From the NCBI RefSeq assembly GCF_017565645.3, contig NZ_CP086136.1:8105501-8169500 (forward strand): a stretch of DNA of 64,000 bases. The letters run 5' to 3'. Shown here piece after piece: positions 8,858 through 16,731 of this stretch; position 1 is the first letter of the stretch; every line of letters starts with the position of its first letter. The translations under genes and the position numbers were made by a program. The notes beneath the pieces are model-generated. The model saw only the letters and a program-made list of their open reading frames with translations. It was not told the DNA's origin and searched no databases. Source of the DNA: Bradyrhizobium barranii subsp. barranii (GTDB taxonomy: Bacteria; Pseudomonadota; Alphaproteobacteria; Rhizobiales; Xanthobacteraceae).

Positions 8858-9070
8858 ATGGCAACGGCGCCAGACTATTACATTGAGATCACCGATACTG
8901 GATTGCGTCCGCACCCTTGGCGGTGGGAATTGCATAGGCGCAGCACGCCGATGGGGATCAGGATCGGCGCAGGTGGTTTTCAATCACAAATGGCAGCCGA
9001 ACATGCGGGCAACCAAGCGCTTGAGCGGTTTCTAGACGAGCTTTCCAAAACGGAACGACGGAAGCGATAG
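8858..9070 (+). CDS. Conserved hypothetical small protein
   Basis: 70 residues. The compact sequence YYIEITDTGLRPHPWRWEL, then GIRIGAGGFQSQMAAEHAG, resembles a small domain found in many Bradyrhizobium genomes, with a short beta-rich front and a helical tail. Function unknown. It stands alone, with a GC-rich hairpin 170 bp downstream. Confidence 0.65.
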   Translation: MATAPDYYIEITDTGLRPHPWRWELHRRSTPMGIRIGAGGFQSQMAAEHAGNQALERFLDELSKTERRKR

Positions 9071-9238
9071 GAACCGATCTACCCGTCCGCGAAGTCGGAA
9101 CGGAAGGACAACGCCCCGCCCTGCAAAGAAAAACACTCCCGCCTTCGGACGGGGTGCCTTCAGCGGCGTGGGGACGCCCTCAAGAAGCGCCGGGCGCTGA
9201 TGGATGATTGGGCCGCCTACTGCGGTGGAAAATAAGGA

Positions 9239-9268
9239 GCCCGCCCCAGCTTCGCGACTGGAGCGGGC
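9239..9268. terminator. GC-rich hairpin, copy 2
   Basis: GCCCGCCCCAG pairs with CTGGAGCGGGC (one G-T mismatch) around a TTCGCGA loop. It lies between the convergent genes ending at 9070 (+) and 9343 (-). It lacks a clear T-run. Confidence 0.5.
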
Positions 9269-9342
9269 CTCGGCGGCGCGGGCTCGATGGGTGTCAGGTA
9301 CGACCGGCCGCCGATGATATAGTTTAGCGCAGCAATCGCCAG

Positions 9343-9558
9343 TTAGCTTTGCTTCCCCTGCATGCAGGCTCGCACAAACTCTCTCTTGGCGCGACCTTGT
9401 CCCTTCATTATTCCGCCTGCGCTCGAAAAGCCGCGTTCGGTAGCGAGCTGCCGGCACTTCTCCCATTTTTGCGGGTTGCGAAGCGCGCCCTGCTGAGCCT
9501 GTCCAACGGCGGCGGTCAGAACCAAAGCAACAAAAGCAATCAAAATTAGCTTAGTCAT
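9343..9558 (-). CDS. Small secreted protein
   Basis: The ATG at 9558 is preceded by AGGAGGGG, a strong ribosome-binding site, and gives 71 residues. A signal peptide is clear (MTKLILIAFVALVLTAAVGQA, cut after AQA). The mature part is basic with two Cys (WEKCRQLATERGF and REFVRACMQGK), which may form a disulfide in the periplasm. Function unknown. Confidence 0.75.
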   Translation of the reverse strand: MTKLILIAFVALVLTAAVGQAQQGALRNPQKWEKCRQLATERGFSSAGGIMKGQGRAKREFVRACMQGKQS

Positions 9559-9651
9559 TCCGGGACCCCTCCTGAAATATTTACTGAAAAATTGCTGTTC
9601 GATTTTAGCATCCGCAATATCAGCGGAAGACAAAGCTAAGTAGCACAATAA

Positions 9652-9679
9652 GCCCGCCCCAACTTGCGCTGAGGCGGGC
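9652..9679. terminator. GC-rich hairpin, variant copy
   Basis: GCCCGCC and GGCGGGC pair around a 14-base loop, 15 bp beyond the stop of the minus-strand gene at 9694. It is a plausible terminator for that gene. Confidence 0.5.
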
Positions 9680-9911
9680 CAGTGACCTTTCAGCTACTGA
9701 CGGATGCCGAGCGCAATGATCTCGTCGTCTGAAGTCCGCTTGGCCCGCGCAGCGCGCGCACACTCCAGCCTCAGCGCGCCGTCCGGATCGTGCCGCGCAG
9801 CCCATTTGTTGAGGTTGCTCACCGAGGACTCCCCGAGATGGATGTGAAGAGCGTAAACGACGGGGTCGCAGCCCGCGTCTCTTAGGCCGGTATAGTAGGT
9901 CTTTGCACAGA

Positions 9912-11310
9912 GAGCTATGGCGGAATCTGGGTGATGACGGTGTGAGGAAGGCGGCGTATCGAGGCGGGTGACGAGCCTGCCAGAACCTCTCGAGGAGAGC
10001 GATACGCCATGACCGAGACTACCAATGTTCTTGCTTTCCGTCAGCCGTCCGCGGTTGATGATCCACTGACCGATATCGTTCGAGCCGGCGCGCGGGACCT
10101 GCTTGCCAGGGCGATCGAGATCGAGGTTGGCGCGTTTCTGGCCAGCAAGGCCAATCTGACGCTGCCCGACGGTCGAGCGCGCCTGGTCCGACATGGGCAC
10201 GGTCCGGTGCGCGAGATTGCGACCGGCATCGGTCCGGTGGAGGTCGCTCGTCCCAAGGTCCGCGACCGCGGAGCGAGCGGGCCAGGCGACCGCCTCCGCT
10301 TCAGTTCGGCAATCCTGCCGCTATGGGCGCGGCGGACGAAGAGCCTGGATGCCTTGATCCCGGTCCTCTATTTGCGCGGCATCTCGACCGGCGACTTCCA
10401 GGAGGCGCTCTCGGCGCTGCTCGGCAAGGATGCGCCGAACCTGTCGCCTTCGGTGATCGCCGGCCTGAAGGCCGATTGGCAGGTCGAGTACGAACGCTGG
10501 CAGAGACGCGATCTGTCGGCGCGTCGCTATGTCTACATCTGGGCCGATGGCGTGTACCTGCAGGCCCGCATGGAAGATCACAGCGAATGCATGCTGGTGC
10601 TGATTGGCACCACGCCGGAAGGCAAGAAGGAGCTGATCGGCTTCCAGGTCGGCGTGCGCGAGAGCGCGCAGAGCTGGCGCGAACTCCTGATCGACCTGCG
10701 GCAACGCGGGTTACGGATTGCCCCGCAACTCGCCATCGGCGACGGCGCCCTCGGCTTCTGGAAGGCACTGGACGAGGCCTTTCCCGGCACGCGGCACCAA
10801 CGATGCTGGTGCCATAAAGTGAGCAACGTACTCGACAAGGTCGCCAAATCCGTGCAGGGCCCCATGAAGAACGACCTGCGGAACATCTATCTGGCCCCAC
10901 ACCGGGCCGAAGCTGAAACCGCGATCGACGTCTTCGTCGAGAAATACCACGTCAAATACGGACGTGCGGTGGAGTGCCTGATCAAGGATCGCCATGCGCT
11001 GCTCGCCTTCTTCGACTTCCCTGCTGAGCACTGGATCCACCTACGCAGCTCGAACCCGATCGAGAGCGTCTTCGCCACGGTGCGCCACCGAACGGTGCGG
11101 ACCAAGGGATCGCTGTCGCAACAAACTGCGAAGCTGATGGTGTTCAAGCTCATCGACGCCGCATCGAAGACCTGGCGGCGATTGAAGAGCACGAACCAGT
11201 TGCCGAAAGTCATCGCCGGTGTAAAGTTCATCGACGGAATCGAAGTCATTCCGAACACTGAAAGCCACGCCGCCTGATCAGGCCGCGTCACCCAAAATCA
11301 GCCATAGCTC
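9912..11310 (+). mobile_element. IS256-family insertion sequence, copy 1
   Basis: A 1399-bp element ending in inverted repeats that start GAGCTATGGC on both sides and continue with similarity (GGAATCTGGGTGA against TGATTTTGGGTGA). The flanking duplication is TTGCACAGA (9903-9911 and 11311-11319). It carries one transposase gene and, as far as I compared, is identical to the copy at 13487. Confidence 0.93.
10009..11277 (+). CDS. IS256-family (mutator-type) transposase
   Basis: 422 residues, a typical full length. The DDE residues can be placed: Asp in YVYIWADGVYLQAR, Asp in AIGDGALGFWKALDEAF followed by the family signature HQRCWCHKVSNVL, and Glu in SSNPIESVFATVRHRT. The gene fills the element and looks intact, so the element is probably active. 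The protein is identical to that at 13584. Confidence 0.95.
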   Translation: MTETTNVLAFRQPSAVDDPLTDIVRAGARDLLARAIEIEVGAFLASKANLTLPDGRARLVRHGHGPVREIATGIGPVEVARPKVRDRGASGPGDRLRFSSAILPLWARRTKSLDALIPVLYLRGISTGDFQEALSALLGKDAPNLSPSVIAGLKADWQVEYERWQRRDLSARRYVYIWADGVYLQARMEDHSECMLVLIGTTPEGKKELIGFQVGVRESAQSWRELLIDLRQRGLRIAPQLAIGDGALGFWKALDEAFPGTRHQRCWCHKVSNVLDKVAKSVQGPMKNDLRNIYLAPHRAEAETAIDVFVEKYHVKYGRAVECLIKDRHALLAFFDFPAEHWIHLRSSNPIESVFATVRHRTVRTKGSLSQQTAKLMVFKLIDAASKTWRRLKSTNQLPKVIAGVKFIDGIEVIPNTESHAA

Positions 11311-11431
11311 TTGCACAGAACTGCGTGGAGAGATCGATACCCGCGCTAGCATTAAGATCTAAGTCAGTCATTTACTTCCACTGTCGTCCGGCTCATTTGA
11401 CTGGCTCCAAAATCGTGGTACCACAGATTAT

Positions 11432-11629
11432 ATGAAGCGCCAAGCCGTGAAAATACGAAAAAAGCGAGGCCCTCCCGCGACCGGTAAGGGTGCACAGATA
11501 CAGGTTCGCTTGCAGCCCGACGACCTGTCAGCCGTCGACAATTGGATTGCTGAGCAGGATTCTGCCCCGACGAGACCAGAAGCCATTAGGACGCTAGTGC
11601 GGCAGGCGCTACGCGCTAAGCAAACCTGA
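11432..11629 (+). CDS. Ribbon-helix-helix protein
   Basis: 65 residues: a basic N-terminal tail, a strand (AQIQVRLQPDDLSAVDNWI) and a second helix (PTRPEAIRTLVRQALRAK). This is the CopG/Arc pattern of small repressors and antitoxins. The next plus-strand gene starts 30 bp downstream and could be its partner, but is not a known toxin. It lies between the two IS256 copies. Confidence 0.75.
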   Translation: MKRQAVKIRKKRGPPATGKGAQIQVRLQPDDLSAVDNWIAEQDSAPTRPEAIRTLVRQALRAKQT

Positions 11630-11658
11630 TCGAAAGCACATCTCCCAACAAAAGAATC

Positions 11659-11925
11659 ATGTCCCGCATCAATCACGAACGCCCGATTCTTCAATTGATC
11701 GACGATATCAAGAGGCGGCGCGCAGCGGCGAAGTCGCCGGCTAGATCGGCGGGAAAGCAAATCGTCAAGCGTGATATCGCGGCGCTGGATGCCACATCAA
11801 AGGCTCTCGTCCATGACTGTGCAGTACGCGTGCTGGATCATTTTGGCACCCATAACGACGCGCGCATTCCTCAAAGATTGTTGGAGGCCGTAGACGAGAC
11901 TACTAAAACGAGTCTCGCGTCCTGA
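11659..11925 (+). CDS. Hypothetical protein downstream of the RHH gene
   Basis: 88 residues, basic, helical, with no known domain. It follows the ribbon-helix-helix gene by 30 bp, so the two probably share a transcript. After its TGA the same frame stays open for another 88 codons with protein-like sequence. Confidence 0.5.
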   Translation: MSRINHERPILQLIDDIKRRRAAAKSPARSAGKQIVKRDIAALDATSKALVHDCAVRVLDHFGTHNDARIPQRLLEAVDETTKTSLAS

Positions 11926-12033
11926 TTCGCCGAGTTTTCCAGTCTAAGAATATCGGACGAGGATGGAAAACTGATATTTGACAGATCGCGGGCACACCGC
12001 CCGGGCGCGGCCATTCAAACTCCCTATTGGAAG

Positions 12034-12192
12034 TTGGCTAAATCCACATCACCACGTAGACCCTTTGACTTTGCTGATGATCTAACGGTGTTTCTCCGAC
12101 GTTCGAAGAAAACGATCGAGGCTGGCGCGGCTGAAATGGCGCTATTAATCAAGATCGAAAGACTGCTGGACGAATGGTCCCGCCGATTCTAG
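12034..12192 (+). CDS. Possible small gene or readthrough extension
   Basis: In the frame of the previous gene, after its TGA, sequence such as RRPFDFADDLTVFLRRSKK and ALLIKIERLLDEWSRRF runs to a stop at 12190-12192. No ATG is available before the last third; a TTG at 12034 gives 52 residues. It may be the separated 3' part of a once longer gene. Confidence 0.3.
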   Translation: MAKSTSPRRPFDFADDLTVFLRRSKKTIEAGAAEMALLIKIERLLDEWSRRF

Positions 12193-12231
12193 CGCGCCCT
12201 GGTCTCGCCAACCTAAAACTGGAGTGAAGCG

Positions 12232-12465
12232 ATGCGTTGCGCAGTCTGCGGGAAACTTGCTGAGCCGCTACCGAAAACTCATGACGGCGATGGTTTTCAC
12301 TGCGCTGCATGCGGAGATTATGTGGTCTCTGGGACCGTCATCACTTCCAGATTGCTGGAGGGGCGGTCAACTGCATCAACAAAGGCGACTTTTACGGTCT
12401 TACGGTTAGAATGCAGAGTCATCCCTTTTCCTTGCTGGTGTTGTCACCTGAGCATCGCAAGATGA
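12232..12465 (+). CDS. Zinc-ribbon protein with an altered C-terminus
   Basis: 77 residues. Two CxxC pairs (CAVCGK at residues 3-8 and CAACGD at 24-29) form a zinc ribbon. The region to about residue 54 (GTVITSRLLEG) looks conserved, and the rest (LECRVIPFPCWCCHLSIAR) is read in the frame of a different gene. This suggests that a deletion joined it to the AbiTii-like sequence. Confidence 0.55.
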   Translation: MRCAVCGKLAEPLPKTHDGDGFHCAACGDYVVSGTVITSRLLEGRSTASTKATFTVLRLECRVIPFPCWCCHLSIAR

Positions 12466-13085
12466 TGGAGAGGGTTCATCTGCATCAGCCGGCCGCCTCC
12501 TACGAGGCGCGACCGAACCAGGACAGCGACGCCCACTTGCCCTGGAATCAGGCGCTCGTCGTTAAGTATTCGAGGCTGATTTTCGAGGGTGGCGAACCGG
12601 CCCTGATGCGCGCATGGCAAGACATTCCGGGTTCAGTCCTCGTTGCCCTGCTTGAACAGGTACGTACGCGGGTTCTACGCTTCGCCCTAGACCTCAGGGA
12701 CAGTCTGCCGGAAGACGCGTCCTCGGCATCTGTCGTCCCAGCTGCCGACATCGACCGATCCGTAGTCCAGATATTCTATGGGGGAAACAATCTCATCGCG
12801 ACAAACACCGCCCACGCTTCGCAAGTAGTTCAGCAGAGCGTCAATCAGAACGACCTAGGTTCACTCATCCACGCCCTCAAGGAACTCGGCATTACTGATG
12901 AAGGCGTTGATGAACTGCGCAAGAGCATTGAACACAAGACTGCGGATACCAAGGCCGAGAACGCCAGGACGTGGGCAGCAGACATTGGCAAATACATCGG
13001 CAAAGAGGGTGTCAGGATGGGCGTCGAGGTCGCAAAGCGCACTGCCCTGCACTGGTTGAGCCAATATCTTGGTATCCCGCTATAG
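12411..13085 (+). pseudogene. AbiTii-like abortive infection protein, N-terminus missing
   Basis: 224 residues from the ATG at 12411. The C-terminal architecture of AbiTii proteins is visible: LPWNQALVVKYSRLIFEG, a helical DIPGSVLVALLEQVRTRVL, the switch VVQIFYGGNNLIATN, then DLGSLIHALKELGITDEGVD and a hydrophobic end (RTALHWLSQYLGIPL). The usual first 80-90 residues (the core AbiTii domain) are absent and replaced upstream by a zinc-ribbon gene; no good ribosome-binding site precedes the ATG. AbiTii proteins are linked to phage defence, but this copy is probably inactive. Confidence 0.6.
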
Positions 13086-13160
13086 ACCTTACAGCGACCC
13101 CGCCGCCCGCGCCTCAAACAGACAAGGCGAACTAGGCGGCAATTACCTGGCGAGGAAGAG

Positions 13161-13424
13161 ATGACTGATAAAATTGAAATGCGTTCAGAAGAACTGAACG
13201 GACCGCAGAATGCGCTGGTGATCTTGCATCTGTGGACGGCGCTTAGACAGGCAGTCGTCGAGATGCACGCGCTGAACGGCTCACAGGTTGTTATCGACTT
13301 TCAGCAAAAACTTATTCTTGGTGCCAAGAACGGTGAAGTCACCGGCCTCCCGTTTGAACAGGAGAAGGCAGTCATTGATACTGTCGTCAGGCTTTTTGAA
13401 GGGCTCGTTTCCTTCGATGGATAG
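13161..13424 (+). CDS. Hypothetical protein
   Basis: 87 residues, acidic, helical, with no known domain. GAGGAAG precedes the ATG at 13161 at good spacing. It lies 76 bp downstream of the AbiTii-like gene on the same strand. Confidence 0.55.
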   Translation: MTDKIEMRSEELNGPQNALVILHLWTALRQAVVEMHALNGSQVVIDFQQKLILGAKNGEVTGLPFEQEKAVIDTVVRLFEGLVSFDG

Positions 13425-13486
13425 ACTGAACCTAGACGCAATTAGAATGAATTCGCTCACTTTCTAAGCCCCCTCACCTCCACCGC

Positions 13487-14885
13487 GAGCTATGGCGGAA
13501 TCTGGGTGATGACGGTGTGAGGAAGGCGGCGTATCGAGGCGGGTGACGAGCCTGCCAGAACCTCTCGAGGAGAGCGATACGCCATGACCGAGACTACCAA
13601 TGTTCTTGCTTTCCGTCAGCCGTCCGCGGTTGATGATCCACTGACCGATATCGTTCGAGCCGGCGCGCGGGACCTGCTTGCCAGGGCGATCGAGATCGAG
13701 GTTGGCGCGTTTCTGGCCAGCAAGGCCAATCTGACGCTGCCCGACGGTCGAGCGCGCCTGGTCCGACATGGGCACGGTCCGGTGCGCGAGATTGCGACCG
13801 GCATCGGTCCGGTGGAGGTCGCTCGTCCCAAGGTCCGCGACCGCGGAGCGAGCGGGCCAGGCGACCGCCTCCGCTTCAGTTCGGCAATCCTGCCGCTATG
13901 GGCGCGGCGGACGAAGAGCCTGGATGCCTTGATCCCGGTCCTCTATTTGCGCGGCATCTCGACCGGCGACTTCCAGGAGGCGCTCTCGGCGCTGCTCGGC
14001 AAGGATGCGCCGAACCTGTCGCCTTCGGTGATCGCCGGCCTGAAGGCCGATTGGCAGGTCGAGTACGAACGCTGGCAGAGACGCGATCTGTCGGCGCGTC
14101 GCTATGTCTACATCTGGGCCGATGGCGTGTACCTGCAGGCCCGCATGGAAGATCACAGCGAATGCATGCTGGTGCTGATTGGCACCACGCCGGAAGGCAA
14201 GAAGGAGCTGATCGGCTTCCAGGTCGGCGTGCGCGAGAGCGCGCAGAGCTGGCGCGAACTCCTGATCGACCTGCGGCAACGCGGGTTACGGATTGCCCCG
14301 CAACTCGCCATCGGCGACGGCGCCCTCGGCTTCTGGAAGGCACTGGACGAGGCCTTTCCCGGCACGCGGCACCAACGATGCTGGTGCCATAAAGTGAGCA
14401 ACGTACTCGACAAGGTCGCCAAATCCGTGCAGGGCCCCATGAAGAACGACCTGCGGAACATCTATCTGGCCCCACACCGGGCCGAAGCTGAAACCGCGAT
14501 CGACGTCTTCGTCGAGAAATACCACGTCAAATACGGACGTGCGGTGGAGTGCCTGATCAAGGATCGCCATGCGCTGCTCGCCTTCTTCGACTTCCCTGCT
14601 GAGCACTGGATCCACCTACGCAGCTCGAACCCGATCGAGAGCGTCTTCGCCACGGTGCGCCACCGAACGGTGCGGACCAAGGGATCGCTGTCGCAACAAA
14701 CTGCGAAGCTGATGGTGTTCAAGCTCATCGACGCCGCATCGAAGACCTGGCGGCGATTGAAGAGCACGAACCAGTTGCCGAAAGTCATCGCCGGTGTAAA
14801 GTTCATCGACGGAATCGAAGTCATTCCGAACACTGAAAGCCACGCCGCCTGATCAGGCCGCGTCACCCAAAATCAGCCATAGCTC
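13487..14885 (+). mobile_element. IS256-family insertion sequence, copy 2
   Basis: 1399 bp, with the same ends (GAGCTATGGC) and content as copy 1. The flanking duplication is CTCCACCGC (13478-13486 and 14886-14894). Each copy has its own matched duplication, so the two inserted separately rather than as a composite transposon. Confidence 0.93.
13584..14852 (+). CDS. IS256-family transposase, copy 2
   Basis: The 422-residue protein is identical to the transposase at 10009, with the same DDE residues and the HQRCWCHKVSNVL signature. It is intact. Confidence 0.95.
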   Translation: MTETTNVLAFRQPSAVDDPLTDIVRAGARDLLARAIEIEVGAFLASKANLTLPDGRARLVRHGHGPVREIATGIGPVEVARPKVRDRGASGPGDRLRFSSAILPLWARRTKSLDALIPVLYLRGISTGDFQEALSALLGKDAPNLSPSVIAGLKADWQVEYERWQRRDLSARRYVYIWADGVYLQARMEDHSECMLVLIGTTPEGKKELIGFQVGVRESAQSWRELLIDLRQRGLRIAPQLAIGDGALGFWKALDEAFPGTRHQRCWCHKVSNVLDKVAKSVQGPMKNDLRNIYLAPHRAEAETAIDVFVEKYHVKYGRAVECLIKDRHALLAFFDFPAEHWIHLRSSNPIESVFATVRHRTVRTKGSLSQQTAKLMVFKLIDAASKTWRRLKSTNQLPKVIAGVKFIDGIEVIPNTESHAA

Positions 14886-15114
14886 CTCCACCGCTTCCGC
14901 CCGCCTCAACGCCATGCCGCGCGACCTCTGCACCGGAGTCGTCGAGCACGATCACAACCGTGCCTGCACCACGGTCATATTCGGGATCGCTGGCGATATC
15001 TTTAGCGATACGGGCGCTGTATTGGACCGCTAGTTCAGCGGAGCCAAATAGTTCTCCGACCTCGTCCGCCTGTGTCTCGCCGTTGTGGAAGATTGGGAAG
15101 TAGTAACGTCGCAT
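14863..15114 (-). pseudogene. DUF6894 protein clipped by IS256 at its 3' end
   Basis: The protein starts MRRYYFPIFHNGETQADEVG and has the DUF6894 pattern (an aromatic start, an acidic DE-x-G turn, a final strand TVVIVLDDSGAEV). The IS lies in its last codons: without the IS it would end GGSGGGEGA, and it now ends GGSGGGAMADFG. Only four residues are affected, so the product may still work. Confidence 0.7.
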
Positions 15115-15226
15115 AGCCGCGGCCCTTTAGCCCCGATCATGCGCTCATCTCGGGAGGTCCGCACCTGTCAAAAACGACAGGGTCCGTGCGACAGCGGCGC
15201 TAGCAAACGGGCTCGCGTCATCCACC

Positions 15227-15427
15227 TCACGCCGCCCTCCTCCGCGTCTTTGCGTCCTTCACTGCCGCAACAACGCGGGTGGGCAGTTCAGCCTTAAGCT
15301 GGGCAATCTGCGTCTGCAGCCGTGCAAGGCCGGCGGCATCGGCGCCGCGAGCATCGATGCTGATGGTCACGGGCGCCACCACGCCGCCACCGCTGGCACC
15401 TGCGCTGGCAGTGCGAGATTGGATTTT
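15227..15427 (-). pseudogene. Phage tail tape-measure protein, C-terminal scrap
   Basis: The minus strand reads ASAGASGGGVVAPVTISI, DARGADAAGLARLQTQIAQL and then AVKDAKTRRRAA before a stop at 15229-15227. This is the usual last section of tail tape-measure proteins of siphophage-like prophages and gene transfer agents. The rest of the gene and other phage genes are absent. Confidence 0.6.
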
Positions 15428-15498
15428 TTGCTAGCTTTTCCCGCACGAGGGCTTCAGACTTGCTCCCATTGAGAACTTAATTTTTCAAGGACATTACG

Positions 15499-15804
15499 AT
15501 GGGAAAACCTGCCGTTTCCCGTGATGCCTTTCGCGGATTGTTCGCTTTTTATGCGGCGAAGGCTCATCACGACCATAAACCTGAGGGCGAACATTGCCTT
15601 TTGAAGCTATTCGGATCTGCGGAAGACATTCCCGATAGTTTGCTGCTGCAGTGGTCAGACAGAGTTGAGCTACTCGGCTCCGAAACCGTTGGCCGCTTAA
15701 TAGAGCCGCGCGCCCGTCAAATCACAGATGGCAACGCGCGATACGACCATGCCAGTGACTTTCTCCACGCGCTCCTGAGAGACCTCGGACAAAAGGTGCA
15801 GTGA
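15499..15804 (+). CDS. Hypothetical protein
   Basis: 101 residues, mixed helix, rich in His near the start (AKAHHDHKPEGEHC). AAGGACATT precedes the ATG. It resembles no family I can name. It is convergent with the cold-shock gene at 15834. Confidence 0.55.
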   Translation: MGKPAVSRDAFRGLFAFYAAKAHHDHKPEGEHCLLKLFGSAEDIPDSLLLQWSDRVELLGSETVGRLIEPRARQITDGNARYDHASDFLHALLRDLGQKVQ

Positions 15805-15833
15805 TCAACCGCACGCTATGGTCGCGGCAGCCG

Positions 15834-16040
15834 TCAGACGCGAAGATTTTCCGCGCTGCTCTTGCCTCGCTTGCGATCAACTTGGATTTCGTAAGAGACC
15901 TTCTGCCCCTCAGCCAGGCCCGATAGGCCGGCGCGCTCTACTGCGCTAATATGCACGAAAACATCCTGTCCACCGTCATCGGGTTGGATGAAACCGAATC
16001 CCTTGGTTGCGTTAAACCACTTCACAATGCCCGTCGCCAC
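15834..16040 (-). CDS. cspA: Cold-shock domain protein
   Basis: 68 residues covering a complete cold-shock domain. RNP1 is KGFGFIQPD and RNP2 is VFVHISAV; both keep the aromatic residues that bind single-stranded RNA and DNA. CspA-type proteins act as cytoplasmic RNA chaperones. A second copy lies at 44208. Confidence 0.95.
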   Translation of the reverse strand: MATGIVKWFNATKGFGFIQPDDGGQDVFVHISAVERAGLSGLAEGQKVSYEIQVDRKRGKSSAENLRV

Positions 16041-16358
16041 GTCCGCCTCCCGGTTGAACCAGAATATAGCCTAGGTCGACCGCCTTGGGGCTGACAAGCA
16101 AAATCCCGCAGCGCTGGAACGTCGAGCAGCGTATTCGAAGCAATCAATGGTCTGATAACGGGCAAGCGATCTGAAGGCGACGGCCCGGCGCTGGGAATGT
16201 GAACTAGTTCACAGATTGGGAAAGAAAAGCTCACTACCATGGACGCGAGCGGGCGAAGATACTCCGCTCCTGCGATGTCTTGCCGTGCTGCGCGGGGTCG
16301 CGTGCCAAGTCAAGCAAGCGATGGAATGGGGTTAGTGTATCCATTACAGGAAGACACG

Positions 16359-16565
16359 ATGATCGACGACCATTTGGCGCGTGCACATCGCAAAAATATT
16401 CAACGCTATCGCCTTTTATTGCAAACCAATTTGACGGAGTCCGAGCGCCAGTTTGTCGAGCGGCGCCTAAGCGAGGAGCAATCCAAGCTGGAGATGCTGG
16501 TCGGCTCGTGCTCAAGCGAAGCGCAGTGCGATCAATCAAGTGCCCCAGGTAACCACGCTGGCTAG
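16359..16565 (+). CDS. Small conserved protein with RYRxLL motif
   Basis: 68 residues from the ATG at 16359, preceded by AGGAAGA. The core NIQRYRLLLQTNLTESERQF, then VERRLSEE, matches the protein at 34178 (NISRYRRLLRTRLLPLERQF, IERRLSDE). This is a small helical family of unknown function seen repeatedly in Bradyrhizobium. The IS1380 element begins directly at its stop codon. Confidence 0.7.
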   Translation: MIDDHLARAHRKNIQRYRLLLQTNLTESERQFVERRLSEEQSKLEMLVGSCSSEAQCDQSSAPGNHAG

Positions 16566-16731
16566 CCCGTCCTATTCGTGAGAGTGCGGCTTTTGGGCCC
16601 GATTGATGCGGCCGCACATCTTGTCTGACGAGGCGCACAGGATTGCCTTCGGCTTTTCGCCGCCTGACGACCGGTACTTTGCAACGCGCTTGAGGGATGG
16701 GTTGGGCGAACGGGGGCGGACGCCCCGCCGG

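Larger units (their letters stand above)
9694..11371 (-). pseudogene. Small gene split by an IS256 insertion
   Basis: The 5' part (ATG at 11371 to 11311) and the 3' part (9911 to 9694) join into one 92-residue frame when the IS and one copy of the 9-bp duplication TTGCACAGA are removed. The joined protein reads MTDLDLNASAGIDL, then STQFCAKTYYTGLRDAG, and ends in DEIIALGIRQ. The exact in-frame repair shows that the insertion is recent. The original function is unknown. Confidence 0.85.

Noticed and set aside
9912..14885. Composite transposon made of two IS256 copies
   Set aside because: Each copy has its own 9-bp target duplication, so they inserted separately.
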